This document shows, piece by piece, positions 1 to 7,145 of a DNA stretch of 15,771 nucleotides; within the stretch, counting starts at the first letter, position 1, and every line of letters begins with the position of its first letter. The stretch comes from Zwartia sp. (GTDB taxonomy: Bacteria; Pseudomonadota; Gammaproteobacteria; Burkholderiales; Burkholderiaceae_B). Below the pieces are notes generated by a model. The model saw only the letters and a program-made list of their open reading frames with translations. It ran no database searches and was not told the origin of the DNA. Where the stretch lies: contig JAURZO010000242.1 in the NCBI GenBank assembly GCA_030653405.1, positions 1 to 15,771 on the forward strand, read 5' to 3'. The position numbers were made by a program, and so were the translations under genes.

Positions 1-37
1 GTTGCTATGTTGATTCATTAGAAGTCAATTAGACAGT

Positions 38-59
38 CTGCCGTCCTAAGGGACGGCAG
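38..59. terminator. Strong hairpin beyond exbD, probable (bidirectional?) terminator
   Basis: A perfect 9-bp GC-rich inverted repeat (CTGCCGTCC / GGACGGCAG) encloses a TAAG loop and starts 7 nt beyond the exbD stop codon. The T-rich tail (TTTCATTT) follows the stem on the plus strand. The minus-strand tail (ACTGTCTA) is not a clean U-run. It may therefore mainly terminate a plus-strand gene left of the window and serve the minus-strand operon less efficiently. Confidence 0.65.
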
Positions 60-65
60 TTTCAT

Positions 66-488
66 TTAGTGTTCAGTTTTCAATGCATCCTGAGTCACAA
101 AGCCGATCTTTCCAAGACCGGACTTATGTATCTCAGACAAAAGTTTGGCGATATCTTCATATCGTGTATTTTGATCAGCATATAAGAGCACGACTGGTTT
201 GGGATCACGCTGACTATCGAGAGCGAGTTTTATCTTTAATGCCTGGAGATTGATCACTTCATTTTTCAATAAATACTGACCACTCTGATCAATTGAAATT
301 TTAATTGGCTCAGGGGGATCCACCAGCCGTTCAGTACTGACTTTTGGCAGTTCAATATTGACCGTTTGATGAACCAAGGGCAAGGTGACTAAAAAGATAA
401 TGAGTAAAACGAGCATGACATCCACAAAAGGGGTCATGTTGTTCTCGCTCATCATATCGTCTGAGGATGATTCGGTATGCATACTCAT
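66..488 (-). CDS. exbD: ExbD biopolymer transport protein
   Basis: This is the third part of the TonB-ExbB-ExbD complex, which uses the proton gradient across the inner membrane to power outer-membrane receptors. The 140 residues match the usual ExbD length. A short acidic cytoplasmic N-terminus leads into one membrane helix at about residues 21-40. That helix carries the conserved TPFVDVMLVLLIIF motif, with Asp23 in the position of the essential proton-path aspartate (Asp25 of E. coli ExbD). The rest is a periplasmic domain. Its ATG overlaps the exbB stop as ATGA, which implies translational coupling and supports this start over the Met at residue 3. It is the last gene of the siderophore operon. 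ExbD and TolR are similar, but the tonB and receptor neighbours favour ExbD. Confidence 0.93.
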   Translation of the reverse strand: MSMHTESSSDDMMSENNMTPFVDVMLVLLIIFLVTLPLVHQTVNIELPKVSTERLVDPPEPIKISIDQSGQYLLKNEVINLQALKIKLALDSQRDPKPVVLLYADQNTRYEDIAKLLSEIHKSGLGKIGFVTQDALKTEH

Positions 489-1225
489 GGCCGGCTTGTC
501 CGCATTTGTTTGGCGTCAACTCTCGCGCCGGTCACAAGATAAGCATGCAAATCGTAAGCAAATCGATTCAAAGCACTTGCGATTTTCTTATTGGTCCGCA
601 CGAGCGCGTTGTAGGCGAGGACCGCAGGAATCGCGACAGCAAGGCCTAATGCAGTCATGACGAGGGCCTCGCCAATCGGACCAGCAACTTGATCTAGTGA
701 CGTTTGGCCGCTTGCGCCGATACGTGCTAGAGCGTGATAAATGCCCCAGACTGTTCCAAATAGTCCAATGAATGGCGCAGTCGAACCGATGGATGCCAAA
801 AACGTGAGGCCTGATTGCAAGTGTGCGAGACTACTCTCGACTGAGTTCCTAAGTGCTCGTGTGACCCAGTCGCTGAGATCTAGTTGGTCGTGTAGTTGCT
901 TCTCATCTTTAGGATCAACGTTGGTGTGGTTGTGAAGTTCTGATGATCGGTTGAGATGATGGACTGACTCAACACCGTCCAGAGCCAGCATAAAAAAAGC
1001 ATTGTTGTCCTTTTCGCCAAGAATTTTCATGCCCTCTTTTAGTGAGGGCGAGTGCCAGAATTTCTCAACACGTTTACTGAAAATTCTTTGTCGAGCATGG
1101 GACGTGATTTTTAAGATGAGTATTGTCCATGTCAGTATCGACATGGCGATGAGGATGAGTGCGACTAAATGACTGATTTTGTCGCCCTGAGCCCATAATT
1201 CGATTAAAGAAAAATTACCGTTCAT
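485..1225 (-). CDS. exbB: ExbB (MotA/TolQ/ExbB proton channel family)
   Basis: This is the inner-membrane proton-channel scaffold that works with ExbD and TonB. The 246 residues show the family layout. One helix lies at about 17-40, followed by a large cytoplasmic loop. Two further helices lie at about 138-163 (LASIGSTAPFIGLFGTVWGI) and 182-207. The GPIGEAL segment places Glu186 at the conserved transmembrane glutamate. The cytoplasmic loop at residues 86-117 is unusually rich in histidine and acidic residues (His89, His90, His98, His100, His112). The gene starts 3 nt after the tonB stop and overlaps exbD by 4 nt, so the three are made together. TolQ is the alternative, but no tolA, tolB or pal genes are present. 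Confidence 0.93.
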   Translation of the reverse strand: MNGNFSLIELWAQGDKISHLVALILIAMSILTWTILILKITSHARQRIFSKRVEKFWHSPSLKEGMKILGEKDNNAFFMLALDGVESVHHLNRSSELHNHTNVDPKDEKQLHDQLDLSDWVTRALRNSVESSLAHLQSGLTFLASIGSTAPFIGLFGTVWGIYHALARIGASGQTSLDQVAGPIGEALVMTALGLAVAIPAVLAYNALVRTNKKIASALNRFAYDLHAYLVTGARVDAKQMRTSRP

Positions 1226-1228
1226 GTT

Positions 1229-2038
1229 TCACTCTAGAATAAAGTTAATAGGAATATTGACCCACATTTTTTGAGGGACACCAGCTTTTTTGCCAGGCAC
1301 GAATTTCCACTTCAGGACTGTTTCAAGCGCAGTTTGATCCAGGCGTGCATGGCCGCTTGATTGTTTAACTAAGGCTTGGGCAGCAGTCCCATCCACATCA
1401 ATTTGAACCGCGATGAAAACCTTGCCTTCCTCACCCATTCGACGACTCTGTCGTGGATAGGGCGGGTGAGGATTATTTAGATATTTGGCGTGCGTGATGG
1501 GTAAGGTGATGTCACTGCTGCCCGCTTGAGATGGTATTGAGTTGGCTTGATTTGCTGAAATTTTCTGTGATTTGTTGTCCGGCTTTGTTTTACTAACAAG
1601 AGGTTTGGGTAAGGTCTGGATTTGCGCCTTGATGCTGGAAGGCTTGAGCTCGGAAGGCTGAGGCTTGGGTTCGGATTCAAACTCTAGTTCTTTGTGCGTG
1701 ATTGGTGCTTGTGCGTCCTCAACCCTTTCGATATTTAGATTTTCGAGGCTTTTATCAGGCATTTCAGTCTGTGCCGTGTCTATTTGTTCGGATTGCTCCG
1801 TGCTCTGAACGACTTCTGTGACTGGGCTGACTGTCTCTACAGATTGAGCTGCGGATTGTCCTGCGTCAGTTTCAAGCATGAAGGACTCGAGCATACTGAT
1901 GCTTGCTGTGGGCTCATAGGTCGCTGTTGCATGCCGAGAGAGCATCATGGCAATTCCGATGTGCAAGCTGACGACAAATGTAAAAACTACAATTGCCAGT
2001 GCTCTTTTCTGCTTTCTTCTTAATTTTGATGATGACAT
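1229..2038 (-). CDS. tonB: TonB energy transducer
   Basis: TonB links the ExbB/ExbD motor to outer-membrane receptors across the periplasm. From the ATG at 2038 the protein has 269 residues. It has a basic N-terminus (RRKQKR), one membrane anchor at about 13-33 that includes His26, and a long Pro/Glu/Lys/Gln-rich spacer. The TonB C-terminal domain is at about 191-269, with YPRQSRRMGEEGKVFI, the SSGHARLDQTALE segment and WKFVPGK. A TTG at 2125 would add 29 residues, but it overlaps the upstream oxidase gene by 70 nt and adds polar sequence before the basic anchor. The ATG at 2038 lies 17 nt past that gene's stop and is preferred. Only a weak purine-rich ribosome site (GAAAGA) precedes it. Position suggests that it serves the receptor encoded first in the operon. 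Confidence 0.9.
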   Translation of the reverse strand: MSSSKLRRKQKRALAIVVFTFVVSLHIGIAMMLSRHATATYEPTASISMLESFMLETDAGQSAAQSVETVSPVTEVVQSTEQSEQIDTAQTEMPDKSLENLNIERVEDAQAPITHKELEFESEPKPQPSELKPSSIKAQIQTLPKPLVSKTKPDNKSQKISANQANSIPSQAGSSDITLPITHAKYLNNPHPPYPRQSRRMGEEGKVFIAVQIDVDGTAAQALVKQSSGHARLDQTALETVLKWKFVPGKKAGVPQKMWVNIPINFILE

Positions 2039-2055
2039 TCTTTCGTTTGTGATGG

Positions 2056-3150
2056 CTATTGATGCGTGGAGGAATGTGGGTGCGTCACGACAAGATCGAC
2101 GGGGATTGTTTGAAGTGTTCGACAACCAGACAAGGCCATGGCTAATTTCAACTCATCCCACAGCAATCGAATGACGTGCGCAACACCTTGGGGGCCCGCG
2201 CATCCTAATGCCATTGCAATCGGCTTTCCAATTAAGACAGCATCGGCACCCAAGGCAATCGCTTTTAGTACATCCGTTCCTCGACGGATGCCTCCATCGA
2301 CTAAAATTTGAATCGAATCACCCACTTCTTTTTTGATTCGGGGGAGTGCGATGGCCGTGGCGATCGTAGTGTCCAGTACGCGTCCACCATGATTCGAAAC
2401 AATGATTCCAGCGCATCCGACTTCAGTGGCGCGAAGCGCATCACGCGGGTGGGTGACGCCCTTGAGCAGCAGTGGTAACTGTGTTTGCTGAGCTAGCCAT
2501 GCAACATCACTCCAACTCGGTGCTTGTGCGAGTAACGCCTCAAGACTCAGCGAACTATTCACTGGCGTTGCCCCATTGAATTCAGGAGGCAATTTAAAGC
2601 CAGCTCTACGCTCACGGTCCCTCGCGCCATATACGGGCGCATCGACCGTTAACACGATCGCTTCATAGCCTGCTGACTCGATAGCGTTGAGTCGGACAAT
2701 CATCTCTTCTCGAGACTGGGTCCAGTAGAGTTGATGCCACAGTGGTCCACGATCGACTTCTTGAAGAAATGCTTTGGCGATGGCAAGAGGGTCGATGGAA
2801 GATTGGTCACTCACAATAAATCCAGCCTCAAGAACCGCGGCGGCATAGGCACAGGCAACCTCTCCTTGTGGGTGCAATAGTTTTTGAAATGCAAAAGGTG
2901 CGACCATAATCGGATGCGACAAGGTTCGTCCAAAAATTCGTATGCGTGTGTTTGAGCCTACAAGATTGGATAAGATCGTTGGTTGAAGTGAGATCTCACT
3001 CCATGCTTCGCTGTTTTTGCGCTGCGTTATCTCATCTCCGGCGGCACCCGAAAAATAAGACCAGATCTTTGGATCCAGACTCTGTTGAGCATGCCGTTCA
3101 TACTCACTAATATTGACCACTTGAGATTGAATATTTGTGATGCCGGTCAT
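2056..3150 (-). CDS. FMN-dependent (S)-2-hydroxy-acid oxidase/dehydrogenase
   Basis: This is a TIM-barrel flavoenzyme of the glycolate oxidase / L-lactate dehydrogenase family. Such enzymes oxidise (S)-2-hydroxy acids to 2-oxo acids with FMN. The 364 residues are full length. The catalytic set is visible: Tyr32 (in WSYFSGAAGDE), Tyr142 (QLYW), Lys230 (LLLKG), and His254 and Arg257 in VSNHGGR. Lys230, His254 and Arg257 have the same numbers as in spinach glycolate oxidase. LTVDAPVYG and the phosphate-binding LVDGGIRRGTDVLKAIALGADAV are also present. No transit or signal sequence is visible, so it should be cytoplasmic. Its ATG overlaps the hydroxylase stop by 4 nt (ATGA), placing it firmly inside the siderophore operon. 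The substrate cannot be read from the sequence. Lactate or glycolate are possible, and so is a hydroxy acid linked to siderophore use. Confidence 0.9.
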   Translation of the reverse strand: MTGITNIQSQVVNISEYERHAQQSLDPKIWSYFSGAAGDEITQRKNSEAWSEISLQPTILSNLVGSNTRIRIFGRTLSHPIMVAPFAFQKLLHPQGEVACAYAAAVLEAGFIVSDQSSIDPLAIAKAFLQEVDRGPLWHQLYWTQSREEMIVRLNAIESAGYEAIVLTVDAPVYGARDRERRAGFKLPPEFNGATPVNSSLSLEALLAQAPSWSDVAWLAQQTQLPLLLKGVTHPRDALRATEVGCAGIIVSNHGGRVLDTTIATAIALPRIKKEVGDSIQILVDGGIRRGTDVLKAIALGADAVLIGKPIAMALGCAGPQGVAHVIRLLWDELKLAMALSGCRTLQTIPVDLVVTHPHSSTHQ

Positions 3151-3833
3151 GTGTCAGACCACTCGCGGAGTAGATTGTGATAAAGACCGGTAAGTTCAAC
3201 GGACTCCTTTGTCTCTCCGTGTCGTTCACGAAGTTGTATCAGACTCGTGTCTAGCTGATGAAGCATGCTGCGTTGATCGCTGCTGCGAACAAAGCTTTGT
3301 ATCCATAAAAAGCAGGCGTGACGATAGCCTCGTGTCACTGGTGTAACTTCGTGAACAGTGTTCCCAGGATAAAGAATTGCATCGCCCGCATTGAGCTTGA
3401 TTGATTGGCGGTGAAACGGGTCTTCAAGAATAAGCTCACCACCATCATACTCAGTAGGACTATTTAAGAATACAGTGCATGAAACATCTGTTCTGACATA
3501 GTCTTGTGTGGATCCAGATTCAATCCTGAGTGCGTTATCGATATGTTTGCCGTAGCTTGGATACTCAGCATCGTAACGGTTGATCCTGGGTCTCAATATT
3601 TTTCTAGGCAGTGCTGCGGAATGAAATAAGGGATGACGGTGTAAACCAGCTAAGACGATCGATTGGATTTCGGTATCGGCATGAGAATGCTTTTTGAGTT
3701 GCAAGTTTGCTTTCACGAGCTTTGCCTGTTGCCCCGCTGAGCTGCGACCATCCTCCCAAGGCGCATTATCGAGATGCACCTTGATTTGTTTTAACTCTGC
3801 TGTGTGCAATACTTGCTGGAGTGCTATTTTCAT
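3147..3833 (-). CDS. piuC: PiuC/YbiX-type Fe(II)/2-oxoglutarate hydroxylase (PKHD type)
   Basis: This is a cytoplasmic Fe(II)- and 2-oxoglutarate-dependent dioxygenase of the PKHD-type hydroxylase group, whose members sit beside Fiu/PiuA receptors. The length, 228 residues, is close to E. coli PiuC. The iron ligands are visible as His97 and Asp99 (KHIDNAL) and His161 (NTVHEVTP). Arg171 (RGYRH) fits the 2-oxoglutarate carboxylate contact. The double-stranded beta-helix core (CTVFLNS, YDGGELILED, GDAILYPG) is intact. The C-terminal region is helical, as in relatives. Its ATG follows directly on the receptor stop codon (TAA-ATG), and its own stop overlaps the oxidase start. The substrate of this family is not known to me. 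A role in modifying or releasing iron from an imported siderophore is an inference from gene order. Confidence 0.92.
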   Translation of the reverse strand: MKIALQQVLHTAELKQIKVHLDNAPWEDGRSSAGQQAKLVKANLQLKKHSHADTEIQSIVLAGLHRHPLFHSAALPRKILRPRINRYDAEYPSYGKHIDNALRIESGSTQDYVRTDVSCTVFLNSPTEYDGGELILEDPFHRQSIKLNAGDAILYPGNTVHEVTPVTRGYRHACFLWIQSFVRSSDQRSMLHQLDTSLIQLRERHGETKESVELTGLYHNLLREWSDT

Positions 3834-6071
3834 TTAAAAATTGAACCTTGTCGTTAGCATGTAAGTACGCCCAGCACCCGGAGAGTAGTGGCCTGAATAA
3901 AGTGCTTGTGCATATAGCTTATTGCCGAGGTTGTTAACGTTAAATTGAAACGAGAGCCAGTCATTTGGCTTGTATTCGGCCATGGCACTGATCACGCCGT
4001 ATCCAGGTGCCTCCCAGCCTGGGTTGCGGTTAGGTGATTGTGGGCTCACGGCAGTTACGCCGGCACCAAGTCGTAATTCCGGTAGTACCCGATACGTTGT
4101 CCAGACACTTCCTTGGCTAACGGGCGTGAGCGACGGACGTTGACCTTCGAGTTCGCCTGATAGCGATTGGGCTGTCGTATTTGCACCTTGGTCAATGACT
4201 GCGATCGGTGTCCACGCATAGGACAGAAAGACGTCCCATTTGGAGGTGATGCGACCAGCGATTTCCATTTCTAGTCCCGCAGCATGTCTTTTTCCAGACA
4301 GAAGATACGCTGCGTTGGCGCTGTCAGGATCTCGATTGCGTTCGTTAATTTTTGTTGCATAAAATGCAGAAATTCTGGCTGTCACGCGTTTGCTTGGGTG
4401 TTCCCATCGTGTACCTATTTCAAAGTTTTGACTTTTTTCTGGTGGCGTATTTGCGCCTAGAGGATCGTACTGGTAGGCATCTCCCGACGTGTTGAACGAA
4501 TTACCCCATGAGCCGTAGAATGACCATTGATCGTCAGGCTGGTACATCGCCCCCAGTCTGCCGCTCCACACACCGTCGGCACGGTCTTGTCTGGCTTCCG
4601 TGGCAGTGCCAGTTGCGGCTTGCCAGAAGTTGCCTTTGAAGTAGTCGTATCGCAGCCCACCGATAATTTTGAAAGTGCTCGTTAGGTGGATGATGTCTTG
4701 TGCATAAACGCCAACTGTCTGTGCTTTGAATGTTCGACCATCAGAGAGGTTTCTAAGTGATTCGTTGATCCACGCGCTGTCATGAGGTGTGCCAGCGTAT
4801 GTGATTGGTTTTACAAGCGTTACGCCCGGTGGTGTGGTTGCATTTTTATTGACGAAATCCTCTTGTCCGAGATCAATGCCCGTCAAAATATCGTGACGTA
4901 TTCCTGAGAGCTGCAACGAGTTCTGGTAATCAATTTGTAGAGCACCAACATCAATGTTTTGGATCTTATTGTTTGTGCCACGTCTAAATACGGTGCTGTC
5001 GTTGAAGGTGCTCAGCGTTGTTGGATTGTTAAATCTAATGGCGCTTGCTCTTTGATCCCTTCCGTATGTCCCGTAGCGGATAGTGGAGTTGAGGGTACCC
5101 CCGTCTTCGAACGTATGCTGCCAGTTAAGAGTCCCATAGGTTGCACTACTGTTGTTATAGTCACTGCGCATACCGTAATAGTTTTTAGGGTCGAGCGGTA
5201 ACAGTTGAGTGTCGGAAAGTGGGGAGGTTGCGTTCGGGCGTGCCCATGGGATTCCGTAGTTAATGCCGTTATTTGTTTCGAGTGCGAAGATCGATGCGGT
5301 AATTTGATCTTTAGTGTTGATTCCCCAGCGTACGCTTCCTGCGAGGCCTCTGGAACTGAGACTGTTACCAGCACCATCATTTTCGGCACCGTTGTACATT
5401 ACGTTAAATCTAGCTGCTGTGTTTTCACCAAGTTGCTTATTAAAGTCTCCGGTGCTGCGGAAAAATCCATACGAGCCTACTGTCAAATCAATTTGATTAA
5501 AGTCCCCGAGAAGCGGGACTTTGCTGACTTGGTTCACGACACCGCCTGTTGATCCGCGCCCGAACAGCATGGAGGCCGAACCTCGCAGTACTTCGATGCT
5601 GCTGAAGTTGAATACATCTCTGTTGTAAAAAGCCGGGTCACGTAATGCATCGACGTAAATATCGCCTGAGCCTGCAAGTGAAAAGCCTCGGAGTCGAATG
5701 TCTTCTTCACCACCTTCACCGGCAAGAAATGTGACACCTGCAGTGTTTTTGAGCACATCGCGTAATGTGAAGAGATCTCGATCAGCCATCAGCTTTTCAG
5801 AAATAATGGTCACAGATTGCGGAATGTCCCGAAGCTCCTGATTGACCTTGCCAATTTTCGAATGGTTGATGTAATAGTCTTCCCTCGTATCTGCTTGTTC
5901 AGCATTCCCTTTGACGGTAATAGGCGCGAGATCTTGGGCCTCAGGAGCGGTTGATGTAGGCTCTGTGTTTGTGACTGTTGGCGGTTGGGTGGTTTGTGCT
6001 GCGCTATTTGCTAGATAGGTCACACTGCCAGCAAGCATCAATGCGGCAAGGGAGGCGCTGTTGTTCTTCAT
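3834..6071 (-). CDS. fiu: TonB-dependent catecholate siderophore receptor, Fiu/PiuA type
   Basis: This is a ligand-gated outer-membrane beta-barrel that imports ferric siderophores. The 745 residues are close to E. coli Fiu (about 760). A signal peptide covers about 1-25 (cleavage near ANSAA), followed by a Pro/Thr-rich stretch and a TonB-box-like LAPITV at about 48-53. The plug domain has LRDIPQSVTIISEKLM, a DIRLRGF motif and the strongly Fiu-like VEVLRGSASMLFGRGSTGG. The barrel ends in FNF with a terminal Phe, as expected for BamA-assembled proteins. It is the first gene of a six-gene operon whose members abut or overlap. A Fur-like element about 60 bp upstream suggests iron repression. Specificity for catecholates is inferred from family resemblance, and related hydroxamate or xenosiderophore receptors cannot be ruled out. 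Confidence 0.93.
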   Translation of the reverse strand: MKNNSASLAALMLAGSVTYLANSAAQTTQPPTVTNTEPTSTAPEAQDLAPITVKGNAEQADTREDYYINHSKIGKVNQELRDIPQSVTIISEKLMADRDLFTLRDVLKNTAGVTFLAGEGGEEDIRLRGFSLAGSGDIYVDALRDPAFYNRDVFNFSSIEVLRGSASMLFGRGSTGGVVNQVSKVPLLGDFNQIDLTVGSYGFFRSTGDFNKQLGENTAARFNVMYNGAENDGAGNSLSSRGLAGSVRWGINTKDQITASIFALETNNGINYGIPWARPNATSPLSDTQLLPLDPKNYYGMRSDYNNSSATYGTLNWQHTFEDGGTLNSTIRYGTYGRDQRASAIRFNNPTTLSTFNDSTVFRRGTNNKIQNIDVGALQIDYQNSLQLSGIRHDILTGIDLGQEDFVNKNATTPPGVTLVKPITYAGTPHDSAWINESLRNLSDGRTFKAQTVGVYAQDIIHLTSTFKIIGGLRYDYFKGNFWQAATGTATEARQDRADGVWSGRLGAMYQPDDQWSFYGSWGNSFNTSGDAYQYDPLGANTPPEKSQNFEIGTRWEHPSKRVTARISAFYATKINERNRDPDSANAAYLLSGKRHAAGLEMEIAGRITSKWDVFLSYAWTPIAVIDQGANTTAQSLSGELEGQRPSLTPVSQGSVWTTYRVLPELRLGAGVTAVSPQSPNRNPGWEAPGYGVISAMAEYKPNDWLSFQFNVNNLGNKLYAQALYSGHYSPGAGRTYMLTTRFNF

Positions 6072-6430
6072 AGGTCGGTTGGGAGCTTCTTGTTACGGAG
6101 TTACGGATGAACAAGTTAATAAATGTAACACAAATAATAGTGATTCGCATTTACATTCGTATTTGTATTTCAATTCATTGATTTTAGAAAGTATCCTTTC
6201 CCATCATTTACTTGGTTGAAGGGACTAGACTGGTGAAGTTGCGCTAAAGGCGCCCATACGTGTGAGTCGCGAAAATTCCGATTCGATTAGCTGTTCGACG
6301 ATGCCGTAGTTCATGATCTGATCACGATCTCTCTGATCGCATCGACCGAGTTGATGGCGACATGCACCATGACTGAATCTAGTGATAAACGCTACATCGT
6401 CGCAGAGCACAACAAGTAATTGGTGTGTTT
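6072..6430. other. Intergenic region between the export operon and the siderophore operon
   Basis: This 359-bp stretch separates two minus-strand operons. The AT-rich half next to the receptor gene (6072-6200) holds the likely promoter and the Fur-like site. The other half (6225-6430) has more even base composition. It contains an unassigned 61-codon minus-strand reading frame with a GTG start at 6410 and no visible ribosome site. A weak 5-bp stem (GAAAG-TATC-CTTTC, 6187-6200) is the only hairpin I saw, and it is too short to call a terminator for the ABC operon. Confidence 0.5.
6132..6150 (-). promoter_or_regulatory. Putative Fur box overlapping a -10-like element upstream of fiu
   Basis: Read on the minus strand, ATGCGAATCACTATTATTT matches the classical 19-bp Fur consensus at only about half its positions. 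It has the alternating AT-rich look of Fur sites and includes a TATTAT hexamer (6134-6139) that could be a -10 box. It lies about 60 bp before the receptor ATG, where an iron-responsive operator is expected. The match is degenerate, and no good -35 was found. Confidence 0.35.
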
Positions 6431-7132
6431 TTACTGGTCGCTGACAATCAGACCATCGACTAGTGTAATGGTGCGATCGCAGGAGGCTGAAAGCCTCGGG
6501 TCATGCGTCACAATCAATACGGCGCAGCCAAACTGGCTGTTGAACGTTCTAAACAACTCAAACATGCTGTCAGCTGTTTTTGTGTCGAGGTTGCCGGTGG
6601 GCTCATCGGCAAGTAGCAGTGCAGGTTGACTGATTAAAGCGCGTGCGATTGCCACGCGCTGTTGTTGTCCTCCTGACAGAGCACTTGGTTTGCTATTCGC
6701 AAACTTTTCTAAACCGACTTGCGCAAGAAGCCCTAAGGCCCTATCTTTGTGCGTCGGCGTTGGTTTGCCTTCACGCAGCATCACGGGCATCAAAATATTT
6801 TCAATTGCTGTAAAAGCTTCGATCAGGTGATGAAATTGAAAGACGAAACCGATTTCCTTGCCACGCAGGGAAGTGCGGGCTTCGTCATCCATCTCTCGGG
6901 TGGGCGTTCCCAGCAGAAATAGTTCACCAGAGGTGGGTTGATCTAACAAGCCGATCAGGTTGAGTAAAGTGCTCTTGCCAGAGCCAGAGGGGCCCACCAG
7001 TGCAGCAAAGTCCTGACGCCCGATCGCCATGTCCAGGCCATGCAAGACCTCTATCTCAGTGGGCAGGCCAATGTTGAACGACTTCCTTAGTCCAACCAGT
7101 CGCAATACATTCTGTCCGCTATCCGTTGTCAT
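6431..7132 (-). CDS. ABC transporter ATP-binding protein, MacB/LolD type
   Basis: This is the cytoplasmic ATPase that drives the FtsX-type permease encoded just upstream. All hallmark motifs are present in its 233 residues: Walker A GPSGSGKST at 47-55, Q-loop Gln99, signature LSGGQQQR at 152-159, Walker B LLLADEP with Asp176 and Glu177, D-loop at about 180-183, and switch His210. The insert and sequence style (FHHLIEAFTAIENILMPVML) place it with the MacB/LolD/DevA family, which acts mechanically on periplasmic or lipid-linked substrates rather than as an ordinary uptake ATPase. It starts 11 nt after the permease stop with an excellent ribosome site. It is the last gene of the TauE-adaptor-permease-ATPase operon. 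The exported substrate is unknown. Confidence 0.93.
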   Translation of the reverse strand: MTTDSGQNVLRLVGLRKSFNIGLPTEIEVLHGLDMAIGRQDFAALVGPSGSGKSTLLNLIGLLDQPTSGELFLLGTPTREMDDEARTSLRGKEIGFVFQFHHLIEAFTAIENILMPVMLREGKPTPTHKDRALGLLAQVGLEKFANSKPSALSGGQQQRVAIARALISQPALLLADEPTGNLDTKTADSMFELFRTFNSQFGCAVLIVTHDPRLSASCDRTITLVDGLIVSDQ

Positions 7133-7139
7133 CGCATTT

Positions 7140-7145
7140 TCTCCT
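7140..7145 (-). promoter_or_regulatory. Strong ribosome binding site of the ABC ATPase gene
   Basis: On the minus strand AGGAGA lies 7 nt before the ATG at 7132 and overlaps the TAG stop codon of the permease gene (TAGGAGA). It fixes the ATPase start and suggests efficient coupled translation. Confidence 0.75.

Noticed and set aside
2039..2125. Upstream TTG start for tonB that adds 29 residues
   Set aside because: It overlaps the oxidase gene by 70 nt and adds polar sequence before the basic N-terminus and membrane anchor. The ATG at 2038 fits the gene spacing and the TonB architecture.
5012..5389. 125-codon frame inside the receptor gene
   Set aside because: It lies on the same strand in another frame, wholly within the well-supported Fiu-type receptor. 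The product is low-complexity and has no recognisable motif.
6187..6200. GAAAG-TATC-CTTTC stem as a terminator of the export operon
   Set aside because: The stem is only 5 bp, with no U-run, and is about 230 bp past the stop codon.
6369..6419. Short plus-strand frame ending MTESSDKRYIVAEHNK before the ATPase stop
   Set aside because: It has no upstream ribosome site, is limited by a stop at 6288, and has too little length to support a gene.
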